Part shown: piece by piece, positions 26,145 to 34,633 of the stretch
Layout of the letters: the number at the start of each line of letters is the position of its first letter
How positions within the stretch are numbered: the first letter of the stretch is position 1
Origin: Vicinamibacteraceae bacterium
Lineage (GTDB): Bacteria; Planctomycetota; Phycisphaerae; Phycisphaerales; UBA5793
Reading direction: 5' to 3'
NCBI GenBank assembly: GCA_011525805.1
Contig: WYBR01000109.1
Location: 1-64,000, forward strand
DNA length: 64,000 bases
Made by a program: the position numbers and the translations under genes
The notes under the pieces: generated by a model
What the model was told of the DNA's origin: nothing
Databases searched by the model: none
The model's input: only the letters and a program-made list of their open reading frames with translations

Positions 26145-27515
26145 ATGGGTTCCATCGTGCGCAACTTTGTAATGATTCTGATCGTCGCCATGCACTTCTT
26201 CGTTTTGAACGCCTCCGGTCAGGAGATCCGATACGCGCTCTTCCGACTACCGCCTCTCAATCAGAGCGACCCCGCCTCAGCGCCATATTCGATTAGTGGG
26301 TTGGGGCGACTTTGCGGTTCCGCCGTGTCTCTCTCACGTGACATCCATGCGGCCATTTGGGAGCCCGGCTGGGTCTTGGATCTCGGTGCGATCGGAGGTG
26401 AAAACAGCGAGGCTAACGGCATTAATGACCTCGGCGAAGTCGTTGGCTGGACAGGCCTTAGTCCGGTGGACGGGCGGGCGTTTCTGTGGCGCAATAATGA
26501 AATGATTGACCTCGGCACTCTTGGCGGTCAATTCAGTGCTGCCTCCGGAGTAAACAATGTAACGCAGATCGTCGGCTGGGCGGGGAACGCAAATGGGTCA
26601 AGCGATGCATTCATCTGGGAGAACGGCCAGATGCGCGCCTTGCCAGCGCTCGAGGAAGGGCAGCCGACTCAAGCCTACGCCATCAACAACACCGGCCTTG
26701 TCGTCGGCTATTCTTGGCCGCCGCAGTCCCAGCAGATTGCCGTCTATTGGGAGAACGATGAGGTCTTCGAGTTGCCCAGGTGGACGAATTACAGCAGCGA
26801 CGCATTCGCCGTCAACGACCTCGGCCAGATCGTCGGCCAGGCGGATGTATCCGCCTCCAGGGTGCATGCGGCCGCGTGGGTCGACGGCCGAATCTACGAC
26901 CTGCACCGCCCCGGCCTGGGCCGGGACAGTTCCGCGTGGGGGATCAACAACGTTGGACAGGTCGTCGGCTGGGTCGGAGACGGCGACACGTTGACCGTTC
27001 GGAAGGCCTTCCTCTGGGAGCAGGTCGGCGGTATGCAGATTCTCGATCCGATGGTCCCGCCTCGCTTGCGCGAAAACTGGACGCTGACCTTCGCGCGCGA
27101 CATCAACGACGCCGGCCAGATCGCCGTGCAATGCGTGATCCAGGGGCGGCCCCTGACGCTCTACGCCTTTCTTGCCAGCCCGGTGAATCCGACGATGCAA
27201 CTCGACGCCCCGACGCCCGGCCACGCGGGAGAAGCAAACACGCTGACGATCCGCGACGCCACCCCCGGCGCGCGCGTGACGTTCCTCTACTCCAGATTCG
27301 GCGGCGGCGCGAGCATCCCCGGCTGCACCTTGCAACAGAACGCGCTGCAACTCGACAGCCCGACGGTCATCGGCACCGCCATCGCCGACGCCAACGGCGT
27401 CGCATCAATCACCCGCACCGTCCCGCCCATCGCGCGCGGCCAGACCATCCTCTTCCAGGCCCTCGTCCAGAACGAGTGCGCCATCAGCCAGTTGGTTGTG
27501 CATCAGTTCGAGTAA
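26145..27515 (+). CDS. HAF-repeat secreted protein with C-terminal SQ/SNVV-type domain
   Basis: 456 residues. A signal peptide (FVMILIVAMHFFVLNASGQ) is followed by about six HAF-type repeats (ANGINDLGEVVGWTG; ASGVNNVTQIVGWAG; AYAINNTGLVVGYSW; AFAVNDLGQIVGQAD; AWGINNVGQVVGWVG; ARDINDAGQIAVQC), each about 45-60 residues. The last 100 residues form a different beta-rich domain ending CAISQLVVHQFE, related to the ends of four other secreted proteins here. GGAGG at 26131-26135 favours the ATG at 26145 over the one at 26127. The function of HAF proteins is unknown; an extracellular beta-propeller-like fold is plausible. Confidence 0.8.
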   Translation: MGSIVRNFVMILIVAMHFFVLNASGQEIRYALFRLPPLNQSDPASAPYSISGLGRLCGSAVSLSRDIHAAIWEPGWVLDLGAIGGENSEANGINDLGEVVGWTGLSPVDGRAFLWRNNEMIDLGTLGGQFSAASGVNNVTQIVGWAGNANGSSDAFIWENGQMRALPALEEGQPTQAYAINNTGLVVGYSWPPQSQQIAVYWENDEVFELPRWTNYSSDAFAVNDLGQIVGQADVSASRVHAAAWVDGRIYDLHRPGLGRDSSAWGINNVGQVVGWVGDGDTLTVRKAFLWEQVGGMQILDPMVPPRLRENWTLTFARDINDAGQIAVQCVIQGRPLTLYAFLASPVNPTMQLDAPTPGHAGEANTLTIRDATPGARVTFLYSRFGGGASIPGCTLQQNALQLDSPTVIGTAIADANGVASITRTVPPIARGQTILFQALVQNECAISQLVVHQFE

Positions 27516-27558
27516 CGAGCCGCGCGTGTGAGCAAGCGGATGGGACTTCGAGGCACGA

Positions 27559-27596
27559 GGCAATAGGCACTGGGCACTTGGCAATAGGCACTGGGG
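27559..27596 (+). repeat. direct repeat of a 16-mer, 21-bp period
   Basis: GGCAATAGGCACTGGG occurs at 27559 and again at 27580 in the gap after the HAF gene. Origin unclear. Confidence 0.7.
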
Positions 27597-27629
27597 ACTG
27601 GGGAAGGCAGCAAGGCATCGACGGGCAGC

Positions 27630-27729
27630 GTTCTCCTGCTCACCTGTTCAACTCTCAACTTTCTCGGCGCTTCGCCGCCGTTCTCCTGCTCACCTGTCCA
27701 ACTCTCAATTCTCTCGGCGCTTCGCCGCC
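27630..27729. repeat. 50-bp tandem duplication with small hairpins
   Basis: Two adjacent 50-bp units (27630-27679 and 27680-27729) differ at only a few bases. Each ends in CGGCG-CTT-CGCCG, a 5-bp hairpin. The array abuts the stop of the minus-strand 12-heme gene and may serve as its terminator. Confidence 0.8.
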
Positions 27730-27731
27730 GG

Positions 27732-29342
27732 TCAGTTGTCGTATTCCTCCGGCGAGTGGCGCTCGCCGTGGCATTCAAGGTAGCACTGGCCGCGGTAGCG
27801 GCCGTCGTCGATAAACTCGAGGCGGCCGGTGACGGGGTCGGGGAAGACGATGGAGATGTCGAAGTTGATGAGGTGGCTGTTGTGGCGCGTGCTGCCCTGG
27901 GCCGAGACGCCGTGCGCGTCGTGGCAGACGAAGCAGGGAGTGCGCTCCTCGACGATGTGCTTGCGGTGTTCGGAGAAGGACTCGTCGCCGAGGATGCTGT
28001 TGCGGCTGTGGCAGGTGTAGCAGAGGGCGTAGTTGGCGGCGCTCTCGCTGGAGTAGTCGTTCATGACGTAGCGCTTCATGAGCAGCGGCTCGCTGTTGGA
28101 GCCGTGCACGCCGTCCGGCCCTCCGCCGCCGGCCTTGGCGCCGGTGTCGGAGGTGTGGCAGTCGTTGCAGTAGATGACGCTCGCGGTCGTCCAGCCGGGC
28201 AGGAGGCTGGGCACGTCGCTGTTGCGCCCGGGCAAGGCGACGGGGTGGTAGGAGACGGCGGTGGAGTCGAACTTGAGGCGGTTGTTGGCGGTGGCCACCT
28301 GCCGTGCGACGCGCGGCGGCACGGCGTTCTGGTCGCCGTGGCACTTGAAGCAGACCTCGTATTCGAACTGGGCGGAGGGGAGCAGGGCGCCCGAGAGGCT
28401 CACGCCGCTGACCTGGCCGAAGTTCGGCGGGAGGCTGGGCGCCTGCGCCGTGCCGTGGCGCATCGTGTGGGCCTCGTGGCAATCGGTGCAGGTGACGTCG
28501 TAGGGGATCGGGTCGGGCGGATCGATCTCGCGATCGGTGTCGTGGACGTTGAGTTTGTGCAGGTCGGGGTCGATGTTGGGCGCGGCGGGGGAGGAGCCGT
28601 CGTGGCAGTTCATGCACGCGCGGGTGACGTTGGCGCCGCGGAGGAGGTAGGGCCCGCTCGGCGCGGCGTGGGGAGTGTGGCAGGCGATGCAGTCGCTGTG
28701 GCCGGCGACGGTGGTGGAGTCGATCTGGTGGCAGGCGCGGCAGAGTTCGGAATTGCCGTTGTGCATGACGAGGAACTGTCCGAGCGCGTTGTTGTGCGGG
28801 TCGTGGCAGGTGGTGCACTGAAGTTCGCCGTTGGAGTCGAGGCGTACGTCGTGGGGGAGGCTGGCGGGCGGCTTGAGGTGCGGGTCCTTCGCCGCCAGCG
28901 TCGAGGTGTAGCGGAAGGAGACGGGGTGGTCGTCGGAGAGGTCGGTGCCGAGGTTCGACCGGCCGGCGGGCATCGTCGTTACGCCGCTTCGCATCGTGAT
29001 GGGCAGCGGTCGTGACAGGACGGCTCCGAGCGCGATCGTTCCATCGTGGCAGGAGAGGCACATCTTGGAGACGCCGGTGGGCTGGCCGGGATCGGCGTCG
29101 AGCGCGCGGCTCGAATAGGGCGTGTAGGCGTCGAGCGGCATTGAGCGGTTCCACAGCGGCACGATCGGCGAAGACTGGTGCGGCGTGTGGCAGAAGATGC
29201 ACACCTGCGCCTCGGCCACGGCGCGAACCTCGCCCGGGCCGTCCGCCGAGAGATTGTGCAGGCTGTCCACGACGCTTGACTGCTGCGCGAGCGCGGCGGT
29301 CGGAACGAGGATCGCGGCGAGGAGCGGGAGGGTCGATTTCAT
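27732..29342 (-). CDS. dodecaheme cytochrome c
   Basis: 536 residues with a signal peptide (MKSTLPLLAAILVPTAALAQ). There are eleven CXXCH motifs and a last site CYLECH (CX3CH) near the C-terminus. Early motifs CIFCHTPH, CLSCHDGT and CTTCHDPH are of the doubled-CXXCH type; the 4-heme protein at 34634 shares the CHTPH, CHDGTVAL/IAL and DLTNDHPV/DLSDDHPV segments. It is the last gene of a minus-strand set with NHL lipoproteins and a beta-barrel, so a periplasmic or surface electron carrier for an outer-membrane conduit is inferred. Its ATG overlaps the upstream stop. Confidence 0.88.
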   Translation of the reverse strand: MKSTLPLLAAILVPTAALAQQSSVVDSLHNLSADGPGEVRAVAEAQVCIFCHTPHQSSPIVPLWNRSMPLDAYTPYSSRALDADPGQPTGVSKMCLSCHDGTIALGAVLSRPLPITMRSGVTTMPAGRSNLGTDLSDDHPVSFRYTSTLAAKDPHLKPPASLPHDVRLDSNGELQCTTCHDPHNNALGQFLVMHNGNSELCRACHQIDSTTVAGHSDCIACHTPHAAPSGPYLLRGANVTRACMNCHDGSSPAAPNIDPDLHKLNVHDTDREIDPPDPIPYDVTCTDCHEAHTMRHGTAQAPSLPPNFGQVSGVSLSGALLPSAQFEYEVCFKCHGDQNAVPPRVARQVATANNRLKFDSTAVSYHPVALPGRNSDVPSLLPGWTTASVIYCNDCHTSDTGAKAGGGGPDGVHGSNSEPLLMKRYVMNDYSSESAANYALCYTCHSRNSILGDESFSEHRKHIVEERTPCFVCHDAHGVSAQGSTRHNSHLINFDISIVFPDPVTGRLEFIDDGRYRGQCYLECHGERHSPEEYDN

Positions 29343-30499
29343 GGGGCAACCTCCTGCGAAGCGCGGGCTTCAGCCGAGTTCGGCGCGGGGGCGCGATAGT
29401 CGAAGGCCTGGATGCGGCGGTTGTAGGTGTCGGCGATCCAGAGGCGGTCGGCGACATCGATGTGAATGCCCGAGGGGAGCCAGAACTCGCCGGGCCCGCG
29501 CCCTTCGCGGCCGAAGGCCATGAGCAGCACCCCGTCGCTCGAATAGACCTGCACGGCCTCGAACTGGGCGTCGATGACGTAGAGATGATCCTGGCTGTCC
29601 ACCGCGACGCCCTTAGGCCGCGAGAAGTAGCCGGGCATGTCGCCGCGGCTTCCGATCTGGAGGCGCGGGAGGTAGGACGGGGATCTCTGCTGCGCAGTGC
29701 CGGGAGTGTCCGACGGCGCTTCGGGCACGAACTGCTGGATGCGGCAGTTGAGCGAGTCGCTGACGTAGAGGCGTCCCTCGTGGTCGAGGGCGACATCCAC
29801 GGGGAAGTTGAAGGAGCCGGGCGACGCGCCGCGCGAGCCGATGCGGGCGACGGGCAGTCCGGCGTCGTCGAGCACGACGACCTGGTGTGCGCCGGCGTCG
29901 GCGATGAACAGCAGTCCCCGGGCGTCGTCGCGCGCCAGGCCGCAGGGGCGAACGAGGTCGTCCTGCCCCCACGTGTCGATGAGCGCGCCGCGCGCGCCGA
30001 AGACGCGGATGACGCGGGCGCCGGAGTCGGCGACGAAGAGCCGCCCGTCGGCGCTGCGGGCAAGCCCGACGGGGCTGATGAAGGCGTCAGGCTCGGGCGG
30101 GGCCCAGCGTTCATAGGTGCGACGGGCGAGGTCGAAGACGTGGACGACGCGCCCGCCGCCGTCGGCGACGTAGAGCCGCTGCTGATCGTCGCATTCAACG
30201 GCGATCGGGCTGACGACGCCGAGGATGGGCGACTTGCCGAAGAAGGTCTCGTGAAGCGCTTCGCCGAGCGACCGGCCGGGCTTGAGGTCGGCGCTGGTGG
30301 CGATCTGGCCGACGTAGTGGATGCGCGGCGTGTCGGGCGGTCCGGGCCAGGAGATGGGCGAAGCCGGAGGCTCGAAGATCACGCCCGGCTTGGCGCATCC
30401 GGTGAGAGCCGACGCGCCGAGCAGCGCCGCGGCGAGGAGACCGCCGGCCGCGGCGCCTCTCCGGCTCACCTTCGTCAGGATGGAGTATCGGGCGGGCAT
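29339..30499 (-). CDS. NHL-repeat beta-propeller lipoprotein
   Basis: 386 residues. The lipobox LTGC predicts a lipoprotein. Six-blade NHL repeats are evident (IAVECDDQQRLYVADGGGRV; VGLARSADGRLFVADSGARV; VDVALDHEGRLYVSDSLNCR; KGVAVDSQDHLYVIDAQFEA; SGIHIDVADRLWIADTYNRR). NHL propellers often sit next to multiheme cytochrome and porin genes in metal-reducing bacteria and may scaffold them. Overlaps the downstream cytochrome start by 4 bp and follows the barrel gene by 6 bp. A paralogue is at 33201. Confidence 0.87.
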   Translation of the reverse strand: MPARYSILTKVSRRGAAAGGLLAAALLGASALTGCAKPGVIFEPPASPISWPGPPDTPRIHYVGQIATSADLKPGRSLGEALHETFFGKSPILGVVSPIAVECDDQQRLYVADGGGRVVHVFDLARRTYERWAPPEPDAFISPVGLARSADGRLFVADSGARVIRVFGARGALIDTWGQDDLVRPCGLARDDARGLLFIADAGAHQVVVLDDAGLPVARIGSRGASPGSFNFPVDVALDHEGRLYVSDSLNCRIQQFVPEAPSDTPGTAQQRSPSYLPRLQIGSRGDMPGYFSRPKGVAVDSQDHLYVIDAQFEAVQVYSSDGVLLMAFGREGRGPGEFWLPSGIHIDVADRLWIADTYNRRIQAFDYRAPAPNSAEARASQEVAP

Positions 30500-30505
30500 G
30501 GCGGT

Positions 30506-32551
30506 TCAGAACGTCCTCCGGAAGCCGACTTCGAGCGACTGCGCCGTTCGCTCCTCCGTGGGGGAGTCGAAGAAGGAGTTGCGCCCCGAGACGTAAATCT
30601 CCGTCTGGCGGTGTCTCCAGTTGAGGTTGAGGCGCTGCTCGAAGCCGTTCGAGTGTCCGTCGCGGTCGTCGCGCTCGTCGCGCCAGACAAGTTGGGCGCT
30701 GAGGCGCAGCGTGTCGGTCAACTGCTGGTTCCAGCCGGCGGTGACGAGGGCGAGGTCGACGTGGTTGGGGATGGAGGGAAAGTCGATCATCTGATAGGCG
30801 GCCGTGACATTGACGGACGAGCCGCGGCCGAGGGCGTGGACGTATCGCGCCTCGAACCGGGTCGCGTCGAAGGGAGAGATGGTGCTGTCGTACTGCTCGT
30901 ATTCGGCGCTGACGGTAAGCGGGCCGGTGTTGTAGTCGGCGCCGAAGATGAGGTCGCGCGTCTCGTCGAGGATGAAGAAGGTCGGGTCCGGGCTGTCGAT
31001 GTCGGCGTCGCGCTGGAAGTAGCGGACGTAGACGCCCAGGCCGCGGAGCGGGCCTTCGGCGATGTCGTAGCGGGCCGTGGTCCCGAGGCCGGTGGTCGAG
31101 ACGGTGCTGGCGGGCTCCGGGCCGATGGTGTAGTCGATGAGCACCGTCTGCCCGTCGAGGATGCTCCCGCCGATGACGCGGCGGATCTCGACGCGGTCGA
31201 CGAAGGCGTCCACGGTGTAGTCGAGCCCCTCGTCGTAGAAGATGAGTCCGGAGAGGTCGGTGATGACGATCGAGCCGGGGAGGATGTTCTGCCGGGCGAT
31301 GATGATCGGGGCGGGGTCGCTGAAGGTCCGCGCGTCGTCGAAGATGCGCAGCAGTTCGCCGCGCGGCCCGTCGTCGCGGATGTTGTGGCTCGCCGAGACC
31401 GTGGCGGAGAGCAGGCCCAACGGGACCTTCTTGGTGTAATCGAGGGCGATGTCGCCGAAGTACTCGTTGCTCGTGAAGCCGTCGACGTCGAGGGTCGAGG
31501 CCCCGAGGTTCGCCGTGGTCACCAGGCTCTCGAAGAGCCGGTGGCGGAGGTTGAAGTTGCCGCGCAGAAAGTCCTGGTTCGAGTCCTCGCGCTCGCGCGA
31601 CTCGTAGAACACGTCGTAGCGCGTCTGGAAGCGGTCGGTGTGGCGCAGGCGCAGCGACTCGTCGATGGTGATGCGGCGGAACGGCTCATCGCCCGTCTGC
31701 TCGAACCACCGGATGCGCGAGCGCAGTTCATCCTCGCGATCGTCGTCGAGGAAATAGGTGTGCAGGGCGGTGGCGTCGTGGCGGACGAACTCGAGTGCAG
31801 CGCGATTGGCGCCGCTCTGCTCGACGGCGTCCATCGTGTATTCGAGGCTGAGCGTCTGGCGCGCCGAGAGCAGGATGTTGCTGCGGATGTCGAAGGAGTC
31901 CTGCACGACGCCGAAATCGAGCAGGCCCCGGGCGTCGGTCTGCTCCTGGTCACGGTGGAAGTACTGTACGGTGGTGGGCGCGCGGTCGTTGACGAACTGG
32001 ACGATGCCGCCGTGCTCGGTGATGATCGAGTCGAAGGACGGGCCGAAGAGGCGGTCAATGTTGGTCTGAGTGCGGCGGCTGTAGGCGGTGACGGGCATCG
32101 AGGACTGGCCGAGGATGAGCGCGCGGAAATCGTAGTTCGTGTCGAGGGTGGTGGTCTCTTCGCGCAACTGGATCGACTCGGTGTCGAGCGTCTCGTTCTC
32201 GAGCAGGAGTCGGCCGGTGAGGGTGAGGTCGATGAAGTTGGGGTGGACGATGTAGGCGTCGGCGGAGATCTGGAGGCTGGGGCGGAAGATCTCCTGAGTG
32301 TCGCGCGTGGCGCGCGAGCCGGCCGCGCGGCGCTCCTCGGCGCGGTAGCGGGCCATGAGTTCGAGGACGGCCTCGATGCGCTCGATGACGAAGGACTCAA
32401 ACTGTTCGTCGCGCTGGCCCACGATGATGGGGCCTCCTTCCTCCGGGGGCGCCGGCTGCTGGGCGCGGGCCGCCGACCCCATTCCGACCGCCGCTGCGGC
32501 CGTTGCCGTCGCGAGCGCTCCGGCCCGCCGCTGGCTGGCGTGGGGCGTCAC
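30506..32551 (-). CDS. outer-membrane beta-barrel protein (porin-like partner of multiheme cytochromes)
   Basis: 681 residues with a signal peptide (ALATATAAAAVGMGSAARAQ). After an acidic N-terminal helix region there are many alternating-residue strands of 8-12 residues (for example LTLTGRLLLENETL, YDVFYESRERED, GLGVYVRYFQRDADI, LTVSAEYEQYDS). It ends in a C-terminal Phe (EVGFRRTF), the classical outer-membrane signature. Length is similar to MtrB/PioB-type conduit barrels, but the N-terminal CXXC of MtrB is absent. The GTG start overlaps the upstream stop (GTGA); an in-frame extension upstream lies inside the 5-heme gene and is rejected. Confidence 0.8.
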   Translation of the reverse strand: MTPHASQRRAGALATATAAAAVGMGSAARAQQPAPPEEGGPIIVGQRDEQFESFVIERIEAVLELMARYRAEERRAAGSRATRDTQEIFRPSLQISADAYIVHPNFIDLTLTGRLLLENETLDTESIQLREETTTLDTNYDFRALILGQSSMPVTAYSRRTQTNIDRLFGPSFDSIITEHGGIVQFVNDRAPTTVQYFHRDQEQTDARGLLDFGVVQDSFDIRSNILLSARQTLSLEYTMDAVEQSGANRAALEFVRHDATALHTYFLDDDREDELRSRIRWFEQTGDEPFRRITIDESLRLRHTDRFQTRYDVFYESREREDSNQDFLRGNFNLRHRLFESLVTTANLGASTLDVDGFTSNEYFGDIALDYTKKVPLGLLSATVSASHNIRDDGPRGELLRIFDDARTFSDPAPIIIARQNILPGSIVITDLSGLIFYDEGLDYTVDAFVDRVEIRRVIGGSILDGQTVLIDYTIGPEPASTVSTTGLGTTARYDIAEGPLRGLGVYVRYFQRDADIDSPDPTFFILDETRDLIFGADYNTGPLTVSAEYEQYDSTISPFDATRFEARYVHALGRGSSVNVTAAYQMIDFPSIPNHVDLALVTAGWNQQLTDTLRLSAQLVWRDERDDRDGHSNGFEQRLNLNWRHRQTEIYVSGRNSFFDSPTEERTAQSLEVGFRRTF

Positions 32552-33180
32552 GGCCCGTCCTCGCTGACTGACTCGACGGGCGGCGGCTCCGGCGGCGCCG
32601 GCGGCGACAGATCGATGCGGAGCAAATTGCGATCCAGCCCGCCGTGGCCGTTGTGGCAGGCGAGGCAGTCCTTCGACAGATCCTCGTGCTGCGGCGTGCC
32701 GGCGGCGCGAAGGTCGTCCGTGGCGTGGCATTGCAGGCACAGTTTCGGCGTCGGCTCGATGAGCAGGTGCGCATTGAGAGACTCGTGCGGCTCATGGCAG
32801 GCGAGGCAGTCCACTGACGCGACCGGGCCGTGCATCACCGGGTACTCGTGCGCCACATCCTCGTGGCACTTGAGGCAGACCTGCGACGTGACGCCGCTGT
32901 AGCCCGAAAGCGACATGGTGAACTGGCCGACCTCGCCGTGGCAATCCGCGCAGCGGTCGGCGGCGTAGGGCTCGTGAAGCATCACGGAGAGGGCGACGGG
33001 CTGGCCTTCGTCATCGACCTCGGCGGTGCGCATCGAGGGAGGCAGCGGCACGCCGTCGAAGAAGAAACTGAGCACCTCATAACTGGCTTCAGGAGTACTG
33101 CAACTCCACAATGCAAGTGCGGCCAGCGCGAGCAGCCAGCCCAGAGGGTGGATTCGGGGAGCGGTCGATCGAAGTCTCAT
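32548..33180 (-). CDS. pentaheme cytochrome c lipoprotein
   Basis: 210 residues. Lipobox ALALWSC gives a lipid anchor. Five CXXCH sites (CADCH, CLKCH, CLACH, CLQCH, CLACH) lie in residues 70-190, with a Pro/Glu-rich tail. The size and heme count fit the inner cytochrome of a porin-cytochrome conduit, with the barrel gene directly downstream and coupled. That role is an inference from order. Confidence 0.88.
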   Translation of the reverse strand: MRLRSTAPRIHPLGWLLALAALALWSCSTPEASYEVLSFFFDGVPLPPSMRTAEVDDEGQPVALSVMLHEPYAADRCADCHGEVGQFTMSLSGYSGVTSQVCLKCHEDVAHEYPVMHGPVASVDCLACHEPHESLNAHLLIEPTPKLCLQCHATDDLRAAGTPQHEDLSKDCLACHNGHGGLDRNLLRIDLSPPAPPEPPPVESVSEDGP

Positions 33181-33200
33181 CGATCACGGTCTCGCTTTCG

Positions 33201-34445
33201 TCAATCCTTGAGATCGGCCGGAACGTCGTCCGGGGCCACCTGACCTCCGACGCCCTGCTCGACCTTGGCGGCGTCCTCCACCCCCAGCGCGACCTGCGCC
33301 TGGCTGGCGCGAATCGCCTCGACGCTCACGCCCGGCCGCAGTTGCCCAAAGGCATAGACCGACACCTTGTTCTCCGTGAACTGGTTCGTCACAAGGATCA
33401 GGTACTCCGGTTCGAAGTCGGGGTGAATGTAGGGCTTGAAGAGGTCGAGATCGCCCTTGTGGATCGTGACGCCGGCCGGAAGGTACATCGCGCCCGGATG
33501 CACGCCCGTTGCGCCGAAGAAGGTGAGGATGTACCCCTCGGCGTCGAAGACCTGGACGTTCTGGAACGCGGAGTCGACGATGTAAATCAGGCCGTCTTCA
33601 TCGACGGCGAGGTGCTTGGGCCGGCGCAGGGCTCCAAGGTTGTTGGTGATCGTGCCGAACGAGAAGAGGAAGGTCCCGTCGGGGCTGAACTTCTGCATCT
33701 TGCAGCGTATGACGTCGGTGACGTAGACGTTGCCGTCCTTGTCCACTTCGATGCCAAGTGGCCGGACGAACTTGCCGTCTTCGTCGCCCTTCTCGCCGAT
33801 GTGGCCGATCGGGGCGCCGTTGAAGCGATTGAGAATCTCGACGCGCTGGCCGACGAAGTTGCTCACGTAGAGGCGGTCGCCGAAGACCGCCACTCCGGAG
33901 GGCTGCAGGTCCTTCATCCCGTAGGTCGTGACGAAACGCTCGTTCGCGTCGAAGACGAAGATCATGTTGCGGCCGATGTCGGCGACGTACTTCATTCCAT
34001 CGTCGGCGACGGCGACGTCGGTGGGACGGAGAAGGATTTCGCGCCCGGTGGTTCCCATGACGCGGGTCTGGCGGCTGCGCAGGTCGAAGACCATAACGCA
34101 GGCGGCGCGGATGTCGCAGGTGTAGATTCGACCGTTCCACATCTCGACGCCGTAGGGCTTGTTGACGGCGGTGTCGGTGGCCGATTCCTTGCCGTAGACG
34201 ATGTCCGCCAGCGTGTTCTTCTTGACTTCAGCGACCTGGCCGCTGTGCTGGTAGGAGACGAGGAACTGGATTCGCGGCTCGTCGGGATAGGGCGGCCAGA
34301 AGGCGTACTCCGTCGGCGCGGCGGGCGCCAGTTCCGCCTTGGGAGAAGAAGAACACCCGAAGGTGAGCAGAAGCGCTCCCGCGGCAAGCAGCAGCGAGGC
34401 GCGGGTTCGTGAATGCAGTGGCGAGGTCAGTCGGCCGGGGATCAT
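33201..34445 (-). CDS. NHL-repeat beta-propeller lipoprotein (second copy)
   Basis: 414 residues. Lipobox LLTFGC. Repeats such as YGVEMWNGRIYTCDI, TDVAVADDGMKYVADI, SGVAVFGDRLYVSNF, LGIEVDKDGNVYVTD and KHLAVDEDGLIYIVD form a six-bladed propeller. It shares the leader WPPYPDEPRIQFLVSY with the counterpart WPGPPDTPRIHYVGQI in 29339-30499, so the two are paralogues. Probably an outer-membrane or periplasmic scaffold for the adjacent cytochromes. Separated from the tetraheme gene by a terminator-like hairpin. Confidence 0.87.
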   Translation of the reverse strand: MIPGRLTSPLHSRTRASLLLAAGALLLTFGCSSSPKAELAPAAPTEYAFWPPYPDEPRIQFLVSYQHSGQVAEVKKNTLADIVYGKESATDTAVNKPYGVEMWNGRIYTCDIRAACVMVFDLRSRQTRVMGTTGREILLRPTDVAVADDGMKYVADIGRNMIFVFDANERFVTTYGMKDLQPSGVAVFGDRLYVSNFVGQRVEILNRFNGAPIGHIGEKGDEDGKFVRPLGIEVDKDGNVYVTDVIRCKMQKFSPDGTFLFSFGTITNNLGALRRPKHLAVDEDGLIYIVDSAFQNVQVFDAEGYILTFFGATGVHPGAMYLPAGVTIHKGDLDLFKPYIHPDFEPEYLILVTNQFTENKVSVYAFGQLRPGVSVEAIRASQAQVALGVEDAAKVEQGVGGQVAPDDVPADLKD

Positions 34446-34554
34446 GGCTGGGCCTCTCTGTCGTCTTGCCGGCGCGGCTGTCGGTCTGTCGGTCCGGGGG
34501 GCCGTGGCGCTCGGTCCTGAGCCGAGCGTCCGCGCCCATCCGGTCCATCAAGCC

Positions 34555-34600
34555 TCTCCCCCCCTCGGGCCGCGCCGATCAACGCCCGAGAGGGGGAGGA
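34555..34600 (-). terminator. terminator hairpin after the tetraheme gene
   Basis: A 12-bp GC-rich stem with one bulged A pairs 34559-34570 with 34584-34596 across a 13-nt loop, 34 bp after the minus-strand stop at 34634. It could act as an attenuator inside the cytochrome cluster. Confidence 0.6.
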
Positions 34601-34633
34601 GTGAACATTCAGGATTCGGTCCGCCTGCGAGCC

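Noticed and set aside
29012-32902. A very long plus-strand open frame (about 1,300 codons) across the cytochrome/barrel cluster
   Set aside because: It is antisense to four well-supported minus-strand genes with signal peptides and family motifs. Its translation is Arg/Val/Glu/Ala-biased with no domain, the usual antisense shadow in GC-rich DNA.
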